NCBI GenBank assembly: GCA_017527625.1
Contig: JAFXPV010000022.1
Location: 1-22,014 of the forward strand
Source of the DNA: Bacteroidales bacterium
GTDB lineage: Bacteria; Bacteroidota; Bacteroidia; Bacteroidales; UBA932
DNA: 22,014 nt
Direction of reading: 5' to 3'
Part shown: in pieces, positions 1 through 7,340 of the stretch
How positions within the stretch are numbered: position 1 is the stretch's first letter
Layout: the number at the start of each line of letters is the position of its first letter
Position numbers and translations under genes: made by a program
The notes under the pieces: generated by a model
What the model saw: the letters and a program-made list of their open reading frames with translations, nothing else
What the model was told of the DNA's origin: nothing
Databases searched by the model: none

Positions 1-465
1 GCCTTCTGCTTTCTCCATAACGACGTCTGAGTACATCATAATCAGACGGCGGTATGCGTCATATACGAACCTCGGATTCTTGGTCTTGGCAATAAGACCG
101 GGGATTGTGGCGGTGCACAGGCCGATGTTGAGGACGGTGTCCATCATACCCGGCATTGAGCTTCTGGCGCCGGAACGGCAAGATACGAGGAGGGGATCCT
201 TTGTGTCTCCGAATTTCTTGCCCATAGTTTTTTCAGTGGCTGCAAGGGCTGCCTTCACATCGGCCTCAAGCCCTGCGGGGAACTGACCACCCAGATTGAA
301 ATACTCGGTGCAGCACTCGGTAGTGATAGTGAAACCTGCAGGAACAGGCATTCCAAGTGTACACATCTCGGCAAGGTTGGCACCCTTACCACCTAACAGA
401 TTTCGCATTGAGCCGTTGCCTTCGGCTTTTTTGCCACCGAACAAATAAACTCGTTTAGTTGTCAT
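1..465 (-). CDS. ppdK: Pyruvate, phosphate dikinase, N-terminal part (runs off the window)
   Basis: This is the first 155 codons of a pyruvate phosphate dikinase, which interconverts PEP, AMP and PPi with pyruvate, ATP and Pi in the cytoplasm; in anaerobes it links glycolysis to PEP and oxaloacetate. It begins [20 protein letters not shown] and contains the nucleotide-binding-domain signatures [12 protein letters not shown] (about residues 24-35), [12 protein letters not shown] (about 38-49) and [14 protein letters not shown] (about 113-126), all characteristic of PpdK rather than PEP synthase. The start ATG reads from 465 on the minus strand. The rest of the protein, including the phosphohistidine and PEP domains, lies outside the window. 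A TAnnTTTG box lies 46 nt upstream. The gene is divergent from umuDC. Confidence 0.95.
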   Translation of the reverse strand, partial: MTTKRVYLFGGKKAEGNGSMRNLLGGKGANLAEMCTLGMPVPAGFTITTECCTEYFNLGGQFPAGLEADVKAALAATEKTMGKKFGDTKDPLLVSCRSGARSSMPGMMDTVLNIGLCTATIPGLIAKTKNPRFVYDAYRRLIMMYSDVVMEKAEG

Positions 466-511
466 AACAGGTCAGTGAAATAATTTTTGTGATACTTCTT
501 TAGAATGGGCG

Positions 512-519
512 CAAATTTA
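512..519 (-). promoter_or_regulatory. Candidate -7 box for ppdK
   Basis: The minus strand reads TAAATTTG, an exact match to the Bacteroidota -7 consensus TAnnTTTG, 46 nt before the ppdK start. A TTTG that could serve as the -33 element lies at 533-536, but the 13-nt gap is shorter than the usual 19-21, so only the -7 assignment is offered. Confidence 0.5.
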
Positions 520-536
520 AGCAATTATTTAACAAA

Positions 537-571
537 TAGAAATTTATAACTTTGTAGAAATTACATTTCTA
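537..571 (+). promoter_or_regulatory. Palindromic operator candidate over the umuDC start site
   Basis: A perfect inverted repeat, TAGAAAT-TAC-ATTTCTA, occupies 555-571, directly after the -7 box and one base before the umuD ATG. A third copy of the half-site TAGAAAT lies at 537-543, exactly 18 bp upstream of the first palindrome arm, on the other side of the -7 box. The position and symmetry fit a dimeric repressor that blocks initiation. Because umuDC operons are SOS genes in other bacteria, a LexA-like or other S24-family repressor is the natural candidate. That assignment is inference; the repeat itself is directly visible. Confidence 0.6.
547..554 (+). promoter_or_regulatory. Candidate -7 box for umuDC
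   Basis: TAACTTTG matches TAnnTTTG exactly and ends 18 nt before the umuD ATG, which implies a very short leader of about 10-13 nt. It is sandwiched between two TAGAAAT elements (537-543 and 555-561), so a protein bound there would cover the promoter. Confidence 0.6.
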
Positions 572-572
572 A

Positions 573-953
573 ATGGAAGAAGACAAAATAGCTCTAATAA
601 ATGCAGGATTTCCCTCTCCTGCCGAAGATTTTATGGATGTCGCCCTCGACCTCAACAAAGTTCTGGTCCACAATCCGGCATCTACTTTCTTCGCACGGGT
701 AAGGGGGCTTTCGATGATTGACGACGGAGTCGACGACGGCGACCTGCTGATAATCGACAAGAGCGCGGAGCCCTGCGACGGCTGCCTGGCCGTCTGTTTC
801 GTGGACGGTGAGTTCACCCTCAAGAAATACAAAAGTATGGGCGACTATGCCCTCCTGATGCCTGCCAACAAGAACTTCCAACCCATCAGGGTCGATGCGG
901 ACAACCAGTTCGCAATCTGGGGCGTGGTCAGATATCTCATCAAGAAAATGTAA
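573..953 (+). CDS. umuD: UmuD-like S24 autoprotease, DNA polymerase V accessory subunit
   Basis: A 126-residue UmuD homologue. UmuD undergoes RecA-stimulated self-cleavage and the product UmuD' pairs with UmuC to form translesion polymerase V. The cleavage site is visible as Ala11-Gly12 in the context NAGFPSPAED, closely matching E. coli CGFPSPAADY. The nucleophile is Ser47 (RGLSMIDDG) and the general base is probably Lys84 (GEFTLKKY); the 36-residue distance from cleavage site to serine equals that of E. coli UmuD. The N-terminal arm before the cut is only 11 residues, against 24 in E. coli, so little is removed on activation. There is no helix-turn-helix, which excludes LexA itself. The gene sits 15 nt before umuC, clearly in one operon, behind a palindromic operator. 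Confidence 0.93.
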   Translation: MEEDKIALINAGFPSPAEDFMDVALDLNKVLVHNPASTFFARVRGLSMIDDGVDDGDLLIIDKSAEPCDGCLAVCFVDGEFTLKKYKSMGDYALLMPANKNFQPIRVDADNQFAIWGVVRYLIKKM

Positions 954-968
954 CTGTCTGCTGACGCT

Positions 969-2228
969 ATGGTAGGCCTTTGCGACTGCAACAACTTCTT
1001 CGCAAGCTGCGAGAGGGTCTTCCGCCCCGACCTGGAGGGGAAGCCGGTGGTCGTTCTGTCCAACAACGACGGATGCATCATCGCCCGCAGCAACGAGGCC
1101 AAGGCCCTGGGCATAAAGATGGGGACTCCCCTGTTCCAGGCCAGGGAAGTCATCGAGCGCAACGACGTCGCCGTCTTTTCGTCGAACTATCAGCTCTACG
1201 GAGATATGAGCAACCGGGTCATCTCCATCCTCAAGGAGACTGTGCCGGCGATTGAAGTATACTCCATCGACGAAGCCTTCCTCGACCTTGAGGGCCTGCC
1301 CCTGGAGGGTCTGCAGCAGAAAGGGCGCGAACTGTCCGCCAGGATCCGCAGGTGCACCGGCATTCCGGTCAGCATAGGCATCGCACCGACAAAGACCCTT
1401 GCCAAGATTGCCAGCAAGCTCTGCAAGCAATATCCCAAGTTGCAGGGATGCTGCCTTATGCACCGTCCGCAGGACATCGAGAAGGTGCTCCGCAAGTTTC
1501 CCGTAGGAGATGTCTGGGGCATCGGACGCAAGTACCGCAAGAAGCTTGAACTGATGGGCGTCCATACTGCCTGGGACTTCAGCGCGATGCCGCGCAGCGA
1601 AGTGAGCCGGATGATGAGCGTCACCGGCGTCAAGACCTGGCTGGAACTCCGCGGCGAACCGTGCATCGGCTTCGAAGAAGTCCCCCAGGAAAGACAGACG
1701 ATTTGTGTGTCGCGCTCTTTCGCCCACGATATGTACGACCTCGGGGACCTTGACGCCGCTGTCGCCACCTTCACCGGCAAAGTGGCCGAGAAACTGCGTG
1801 CACAGAGCCTGAAGGCATCCCTGCTGCACGTCTTCATCCTCACCAACCGCCACAGGGACGAGCTTCCGCAGGACTACAGCATCCGCACTACCGGCTTCGA
1901 GGTAGCGACCAACAGCACCATAGAAATGACCCAGGCCGCAGCCACCGCGCTGAAAGCCATCTACAAGAAGGGATTCGGATACAAGCGGGCCGGAGTGATG
2001 GTCACCGACCTGGTTGCCAGCAACAGGGTGCAGGGAGTCTTCTTCGACACTGTGGACCACGAAAAGCAGGACCGCCTGATGAAGGTCATCGACAACATCA
2101 ACAACACGAACGGCAAATCCACTGTGAGGATAGCTTCCAACGGCGAAATGGACCAGTTCTCCACCCGTTCCCGCGTATCCAGGAGATACACCACCCGCTG
2201 GGACGAGCTGCTGGAGGTTGTGGTCTAG
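969..2228 (+). CDS. umuC: UmuC, Y-family translesion DNA polymerase V catalytic subunit
   Basis: A 419-residue protein, the length of E. coli UmuC (422). It inserts nucleotides opposite damaged bases when bound to UmuD'. The palm motifs are intact: Asp6 in GLCDCNNFFASCE, and Asp101-Glu102 in VYSIDEAFLDL. The fingers motif SNNDGCIIARSNEAKALGI follows at about 31-49, the helix-hairpin-helix region VGDVWGIGRKY at about 179-189, and the little-finger domain occupies about 240-350. The UmuC-specific tail, ending SRRYTTRWDELLEVVV, is present. The beta-clamp peptide, QLNLF in E. coli, aligns with QGVFF at 355-359, a degenerate form. The start ATG is 15 nt after umuD with no competing start. Confidence 0.95.
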   Translation: MVGLCDCNNFFASCERVFRPDLEGKPVVVLSNNDGCIIARSNEAKALGIKMGTPLFQAREVIERNDVAVFSSNYQLYGDMSNRVISILKETVPAIEVYSIDEAFLDLEGLPLEGLQQKGRELSARIRRCTGIPVSIGIAPTKTLAKIASKLCKQYPKLQGCCLMHRPQDIEKVLRKFPVGDVWGIGRKYRKKLELMGVHTAWDFSAMPRSEVSRMMSVTGVKTWLELRGEPCIGFEEVPQERQTICVSRSFAHDMYDLGDLDAAVATFTGKVAEKLRAQSLKASLLHVFILTNRHRDELPQDYSIRTTGFEVATNSTIEMTQAAATALKAIYKKGFGYKRAGVMVTDLVASNRVQGVFFDTVDHEKQDRLMKVIDNINNTNGKSTVRIASNGEMDQFSTRSRVSRRYTTRWDELLEVVV

Positions 2229-2270
2229 CGTTTTTTTACTAACTTACGGGCTGATTTATAGAATTCCCTT

Positions 2271-3563
2271 ATGAAACTTTCAAAAGGTTGGAAATGGATT
2301 CCCACTCTCTACTTCGCCGAAGGTCTCCCCTACGTTGCAGTAATGACCGTCGCCGTGGTGATGTACAAAAAGCTGGGACTGTCCAATACTGAAATAGCTC
2401 TATATACATCCTGGTTGTATCTGCCCTGGGTCATCAAGCCTCTGTGGAGCCCCTTCGTCGACCTCATCAAGACGAAGCGCTGGTGGATAAACACTATGCA
2501 GACCCTGATGGCGGCCGCATTCGCCGGAATCGCATTCTTCATCCCCGCAGACCATTACGTACAGATAACGCTGGCGTTCTTCTGGCTGCTGGCCTTTGCC
2601 TCGGCCACCCACGACATAGCCGCCGACGGCTTCTATATGCACGGCCTGGACGAAGGAGGGCAGAGTTTCTTCGCCGGCATCCGCAACATCTTCTACCGCG
2701 TGGCGATGATTTTCGGCCAGGGTGTGCTGGTGATGTTTGCCGGCTGGATAGAGCAGGGCAAGCTGTTCCCAAGTATGAACGGCAACATCGCGCTGTCCTG
2801 GAGCCTGAGTTTCTACCTGCTGGCGGCCATCTTCATCGCGCTGACCCTCTGGCACCGCTTCGTGCTGCCCAGGCCCGAGAGCGACAGTCCCCGCAGCGAC
2901 ATATCCGCAAAGACCATCTGGAAGGAGTTTGCAACCACCTTCGTCACCTTCTTCAAGAAAGACAATATGGGGCTTATCTTCTTCTTTCTGCTGACATACC
3001 GCCTCGGAGAAAGCCAGCTGGTGAAGATAGCACAGCCTTTTATGCTTGACAGCACGCAGGCCGGAGGTCTGGAGCTGGCCACCGCCACCGTCGGAGGCAT
3101 CTACGGCACGCTGGGCGTCATCGCACTGCTGTTGGGCGGAATGCTGAGCGGGATGGTCATAAGCCGCGGCGGCTTCCGCAGGTGGCTGATCCCTATGGCC
3201 CTGGCCATCAATCTGCCCGACCTCGTATATATCATAATGTCCCTCTTCGGCACCAGGAGCGTCGCCCTCATCTCATCATTCGTGTTCCTCGAGCAATTCG
3301 GGTACGGTTTTGGCTTTACCGCCTACACGATGTTCCTGATATACATAGCCAGAGGTGAGCACAAGACAGCCCACTACGCCATCGGCACCGGTTTTATGGC
3401 CCTGGGAATGATGCTGCCCGGTATGGTTGCCGGATGGATTGCCGACAGCATCGGCTACACCCTGTTCTTCGTCTGGGTATGTATATGCACCATCCCCGGC
3501 ATAGTGGCGTCGTTTATGGTGAAGAAGAAACTGCCGGCTGAGTTCGGACGCAAGCAAGATTGA
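2271..3563 (+). CDS. ampG: AmpG-like muropeptide permease (major facilitator superfamily)
   Basis: A 430-residue inner-membrane transporter with about twelve hydrophobic segments. The N-terminal signature is typical of the AmpG branch: WIPTLYFAEGLPY at 9-21, then a YTSWLYLPWVIKPLWSPFVD segment, then HDIAADGFY around residues 113-121. AmpG imports anhydromuropeptides or related cell-wall fragments by proton symport. Bacteroidota encode many AmpG-like MFS proteins, so the exact substrate is uncertain. The following gene is a NamZ-type muramidase only 7 nt away, which supports a cell-wall recycling role. It starts 42 nt after umuC. I see no clear promoter or hairpin in that gap, only a T-run at about 2231-2237, so read-through from umuDC is possible. 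Confidence 0.8.
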   Translation: MKLSKGWKWIPTLYFAEGLPYVAVMTVAVVMYKKLGLSNTEIALYTSWLYLPWVIKPLWSPFVDLIKTKRWWINTMQTLMAAAFAGIAFFIPADHYVQITLAFFWLLAFASATHDIAADGFYMHGLDEGGQSFFAGIRNIFYRVAMIFGQGVLVMFAGWIEQGKLFPSMNGNIALSWSLSFYLLAAIFIALTLWHRFVLPRPESDSPRSDISAKTIWKEFATTFVTFFKKDNMGLIFFFLLTYRLGESQLVKIAQPFMLDSTQAGGLELATATVGGIYGTLGVIALLLGGMLSGMVISRGGFRRWLIPMALAINLPDLVYIIMSLFGTRSVALISSFVFLEQFGYGFGFTAYTMFLIYIARGEHKTAHYAIGTGFMALGMMLPGMVAGWIADSIGYTLFFVWVCICTIPGIVASFMVKKKLPAEFGRKQD

Positions 3564-3570
3564 CCGCAAA

Positions 3571-4821
3571 ATGAGAAAGATACTGACCATATTGATATGC
3601 CTGACGGCTGTCCTCAGCGCTTCAGCGACGGTCAAGACCGGCCTCGAAGTGCTCGTCGAGAGTGATTTCGCAGTGCTCAAAGGCAAGAAAGTGGGGCTGG
3701 TCACCAATCCTACCGGCGTCGACCGCAACCTGAGATCTACCGTGGACATCCTCCATTCGGCGCCCGGAGTCTCGCTGGTAGCCCTCTTCGGTCCTGAGCA
3801 CGGCGTGCGCGGCGACATCCAGGCCGGCGGCTATGTGGCCCAGGCCACCGACAAGAAGACCGGACTGCCCATATACTCTCTCTACGGCAGCACCCGCAAG
3901 CCCACCGCGGCAATGCTCAAGGGCCTCGACGCTGTGGTATACGACATACAGGACAACGGCTGCCGCTCATATACCTTCATCAGCACGCTGGGCCTCGTGA
4001 TGCAGGCCTGTGCAGACCTCGGAATAGAGGTGATAGTGCTTGACAGGCCCAACCCTCTCGGAGGCCTCAAGGTCGAAGGCAGCGTCGTCGAGAACGGCTA
4101 TTTTTCGTTCGTAGGAATGTACGAGATTCCGTACGTCTACGGACTGACCGTCGGCGAGCTGGCCTGTATGCTGAATGAAGAAGGGATGGTACGCGGCCAG
4201 AACGGCAGGGAAACGGCTAAAAAATGCAAGCTGACCGTCGTGCCGATGGAGGGCTGGAGCCGCGGAATGACCTTCGAAGACACTGGCCTGCCCTGGGTTC
4301 CCACCTCCCCCAACATCCCCCACCCCAAGACAGCCTTCTGCTATCCGGCATCCGGCATTGCAGGCGAGCTGGGAGGCTACCTCAACATAGGTGTCGGATA
4401 CACCCTGCCCTTCGAGTGCTTCGCAGCCACCTGGATCACTGATGCCGACAAGTTCGCCGCGGCGCTGAACGCGCTGGAGCTCCCCGGCGTGAGCTTCCGC
4501 CCCACATACTACCAGCCCACCTCAGGCTCGTCCGCAGGCAAGACCGTCGGCGGAGTGCAGCTGTTCTTCACTGACTATGCTGCCGCAAGGCTCACCGAGA
4601 TACAGTTCTACGTGATGCAGGTGGTTGCCGGCCTCTACCCTTCCCACAAGCCGCTGTCAGACAGCGACGCCTCGAAATACTCGATGTTCGACAAGGTGCT
4701 CGGCAGCAACCGCATCCGCGAAGCCTTCCGCAAGAGTTACAGTTTCGACGACATAAAAGATTATTGGCGAAAGGATGAAGCCTCGTTCAGGGCCGCATCC
4801 TCTAAATATTATCTCTACTAA
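3571..4821 (+). CDS. namZ: NamZ-type exo-beta-N-acetylmuramidase (GH171, formerly DUF1343)
   Basis: A 416-residue secreted protein of the DUF1343/GH171 family. Characterised members cleave MurNAc from the non-reducing end of peptidoglycan fragments. A signal peptide is visible ([19 protein letters not shown], cleavage near residue 19-20). Family motifs occur in order: [11 protein letters not shown] (41-51), [10 protein letters not shown] (73-82, containing the conserved Glu76), [13 protein letters not shown] (124-136), [10 protein letters not shown] (156-165), [10 protein letters not shown] (191-200) and a [11 protein letters not shown] segment (272-282). It is 7 nt downstream of the AmpG-like permease and 4 nt upstream of a GH95 enzyme, so the three are almost certainly co-transcribed. 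A periplasmic location is expected. Family assignment is confident; the exact substrate is inferred from characterised relatives. Confidence 0.88.
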   Translation: MRKILTILICLTAVLSASATVKTGLEVLVESDFAVLKGKKVGLVTNPTGVDRNLRSTVDILHSAPGVSLVALFGPEHGVRGDIQAGGYVAQATDKKTGLPIYSLYGSTRKPTAAMLKGLDAVVYDIQDNGCRSYTFISTLGLVMQACADLGIEVIVLDRPNPLGGLKVEGSVVENGYFSFVGMYEIPYVYGLTVGELACMLNEEGMVRGQNGRETAKKCKLTVVPMEGWSRGMTFEDTGLPWVPTSPNIPHPKTAFCYPASGIAGELGGYLNIGVGYTLPFECFAATWITDADKFAAALNALELPGVSFRPTYYQPTSGSSAGKTVGGVQLFFTDYAAARLTEIQFYVMQVVAGLYPSHKPLSDSDASKYSMFDKVLGSNRIREAFRKSYSFDDIKDYWRKDEASFRAASSKYYLY

Positions 4822-4825
4822 AACT

Positions 4826-7270
4826 ATGAAACGCTTTTTATCGGCCGTATTGTGCCTGTTCTGCCTCGGAAGCATCGTTTGCCAGGCAGACGACAATCTC
4901 AAGCTGTGGTACGCCCAGCCAGCTGAGATTTGGGTTGAAGCCCTGCCGTTAGGCAACTCCAAGATGGGTGCGATGATTTTCGGAGGCACAGCCACCGAGC
5001 AGATCCAGCTCAACGAAGAAACCATCTGGGGAGGCAGTCCCCACCGCAATGACAGTCCCAAGGCCCTGGCGGCTCTGCCGGCCGTCCGTGAAGCCATCTT
5101 CGCAGGCGAAGGCCGTCTTGCATCGCAGCTCCTTGAGGAAAACTTTATGTCCGGCATCAACGGAATGCCCTACCAGACCATCGGCAGCCTGATGCTCGAC
5201 TTCGAGGGCCACGACCAGGCCAGCGACTACTACCGCGACCTTGACATCGAGAAAGCCAAGGCTACGGTGCGCTACAAAGTCGGGGACGTGACCTACACGA
5301 GGGAGTATTTCACGTCTTTCCGCAACAACGGAGTCTATGTGAAACTTACCGCCAGCAAGCGCGGAGCCCTGAACTTCAAGGCAAGATATGAGACTCCTTT
5401 CAAGGAATATAAGGTATTCGCCGAGGGCAAGGACCTGCTTCTGACCGCGAAAACTTCCGACCACGAAGGCGTGCCCGGCAAGGTACGCTTTGCCAACCGC
5501 ACCAGGGTGAAAGCCAAGGGCGGAAAGGTCACTGTCAATGACGACAGCATCGAGGTCAAGGGTGCCAACAGCGTCACCATTTACATAACCGCAGCCACCA
5601 ACTTCGTCAACTACAATGACATCAGCGCCGACGAGATGGCCCGCAGCGCCGCCTTGATGAAGAAGGCATCGAAGCAGAATTTCAAACGCGAGTACAAGGC
5701 CAGCTACAAGCTGTTCGCCAAACAGTTCGACCGCGTGAAACTCGACCTTGGCAAAGGCTCCGGCGAGCAGACGCATATCCGCGTGAGCAAGTTCAATGAA
5801 GGCGGAGACCAGGCGCTCGTGGCCCTGATGTTCCAGTACGGAAGGTACCTGCTCATCTGTTCTTCACAGCCCGGCGGTCAGGCTGCCGGCCTGCAGGGCA
5901 TCTGGAACCAGAGCCTGCTCGCCCCCTGGGACGGCAAGTACACCGTGAACATCAATGCCGAGATGAACTACTGGCCTTCTGAAGTCACCAACCTTGTGGA
6001 GACTTCCGAGCCTATGATCCAGATGGTCAAGGATCTCTCAGTCACCGGCCGCGGAACCGCCCGCACTCTGTATGACTGCGACGGATGGGTAGTGCACCAC
6101 AACACCGACATCTGGCGCATCACCGGTCCCGTGGACTTCGGAGACTATGTATGGCCGATGGGCGGAGCCTGGCTCAGCCAGCAACTCTGGCAGCATTATC
6201 TCTACAGCGGTGACGAGAGCTTCATCGCCGAGAACTACGACCTGTTCAAGGGCCTTTCCGATTTCTATATCGACTACCTCATCCCCCATCCCAAGTACGG
6301 ATGGCTCGTCACAGCGCCTTCCACCTCTCCGGAACAGGGGCCTCCCGGCTGGGGCAGTATGATAGTTGCCGGCTGTACGATGGACATACAGCTGCTCCAC
6401 GACGTATTCACGAATTCCATCGCCGCCACCGAAATGGTCCATCCCGAGGACACTGAGTACATCGCCCTGCTGAAGAAGACAATGGCTCAGCTCCCTCCTA
6501 TGCAGATCGGCCATCTCGGCCAGCTTCAGGAATGGCTGGAAGACGTTGACGACCCGAAGAACGAGCATCGCCACGTTTCTCACCTCTACGGCCTCTATCC
6601 CGGCAACCAGGTTTCTCCCTACAAGAACCCTCAGCTGTTCCAGGCCGCCAAGCAGAGCCTCATCTACCGCGGCGATATGGCCACAGGCTGGTCAATCGGC
6701 TGGAAAGTCAATCTCTGGGCAAGGCTCCTCGACGGCAACCACGCCCTCAAGATCATCAACAATATGCTCACCCTGCAGCCGCGTGACGGCTGGGGCCGTG
6801 CCAGCGGCAGGACCTATCCCAACCTGTTCGACGCTCACCCGCCGTTCCAGATCGACGGCAACTTCGGTCTCACCGCCGGTGTAGCCGAGATGCTGCTCCA
6901 GAGCCACGACGGTGCGTTGCATCTTCTCCCCGCCCTTCCGGATGCCTGGGCGAAAGGCAGCGTTTCAGGGCTCAAGGCCCGCGGCGGATTTGAAGTAGCC
7001 ATCAACTGGGACGGAGCCAAGCTCTCAGAAGCGTCAATCAAGTCCCTCATCGGCGGCAAGCTACGCATCCGTTCCTATGTTCCCCTCCAGGGCGCAGGCC
7101 TCACAGAAGCTTCAGGCAGCAATCCCAACAAGCTGATGGAGAGCGCCGACATCGCCACTCCGCTCGTAGCAGAAGGCTTCGACGCTCCGATGCCGGAACT
7201 CCAGAAAGTCTACGAATACGACCTTGACACAAAGGCCGGCAAGACTTACAAGGTGACTGCGGCCTTGTAA
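4826..7270 (+). CDS. GH95 family alpha-L-fucosidase (or alpha-L-galactosidase)
   Basis: An 814-residue secreted glycosidase. The ATG at 4826 was chosen over the in-frame ATG at 4775, because the latter lies inside namZ and the former begins a clean signal peptide ([21 protein letters not shown]) 4 nt after the namZ stop. An N-terminal beta-sandwich (about 25-260) is followed by a linker and an (alpha/alpha)6 barrel (about 310-700), then a C-terminal beta domain. GH95 active-site residues are recognisable: the NIN motif at 375-377, Glu503 in the TSPEQGP motif, and Asp677 in QIDGNFG. The conserved [13 protein letters not shown] is at 581-593. GH95 enzymes invert alpha-1,2-L-fucosyl linkages on host glycans or xyloglucan; some act on alpha-L-galactosides. 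Its place behind AmpG and NamZ is unusual for a glycan-foraging enzyme. A strong hairpin follows. Confidence 0.92.
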   Translation: MKRFLSAVLCLFCLGSIVCQADDNLKLWYAQPAEIWVEALPLGNSKMGAMIFGGTATEQIQLNEETIWGGSPHRNDSPKALAALPAVREAIFAGEGRLASQLLEENFMSGINGMPYQTIGSLMLDFEGHDQASDYYRDLDIEKAKATVRYKVGDVTYTREYFTSFRNNGVYVKLTASKRGALNFKARYETPFKEYKVFAEGKDLLLTAKTSDHEGVPGKVRFANRTRVKAKGGKVTVNDDSIEVKGANSVTIYITAATNFVNYNDISADEMARSAALMKKASKQNFKREYKASYKLFAKQFDRVKLDLGKGSGEQTHIRVSKFNEGGDQALVALMFQYGRYLLICSSQPGGQAAGLQGIWNQSLLAPWDGKYTVNINAEMNYWPSEVTNLVETSEPMIQMVKDLSVTGRGTARTLYDCDGWVVHHNTDIWRITGPVDFGDYVWPMGGAWLSQQLWQHYLYSGDESFIAENYDLFKGLSDFYIDYLIPHPKYGWLVTAPSTSPEQGPPGWGSMIVAGCTMDIQLLHDVFTNSIAATEMVHPEDTEYIALLKKTMAQLPPMQIGHLGQLQEWLEDVDDPKNEHRHVSHLYGLYPGNQVSPYKNPQLFQAAKQSLIYRGDMATGWSIGWKVNLWARLLDGNHALKIINNMLTLQPRDGWGRASGRTYPNLFDAHPPFQIDGNFGLTAGVAEMLLQSHDGALHLLPALPDAWAKGSVSGLKARGGFEVAINWDGAKLSEASIKSLIGGKLRIRSYVPLQGAGLTEASGSNPNKLMESADIATPLVAEGFDAPMPELQKVYEYDLDTKAGKTYKVTAAL

Positions 7271-7283
7271 CGGCTGAGTCATA

Positions 7284-7324
7284 AAACAACAAAGGCTGCA
7301 CTTTCCGTGCAGCCTTTATTGTTT
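7284..7324. terminator. Bidirectional intrinsic terminator between convergent genes
   Basis: A perfect 11-bp stem, AAAGGCTGCAC (7291-7301) with GTGCAGCCTTT (7307-7317), encloses a TTTCC loop. Flanking AAACAA and TTGTTT extend the pairing after one mismatch. It is A-rich on one side and T-rich on the other, so it can stop both the GH95 operon and the convergent carboxyltransferase gene. Confidence 0.88.
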
Positions 7325-7340
7325 CTGTATCAATCGGGGA

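Noticed and set aside
594..2060. A 488-codon open frame on the minus strand opposite umuD and umuC
   Set aside because: It lies wholly antisense to two genes with intact catalytic motifs, and its translation shows no recognisable domain. Long antisense frames are common in high-G+C coding DNA.
4775..4825. Upstream ATG start for the GH95 gene
   Set aside because: It lies inside namZ and puts 17 extra residues before a normal signal peptide that begins at 4826.
4949..5776. A 275-codon minus-strand frame inside the GH95 gene
   Set aside because: It is a shadow of the GH95 reading frame; no domain or promoter supports it.
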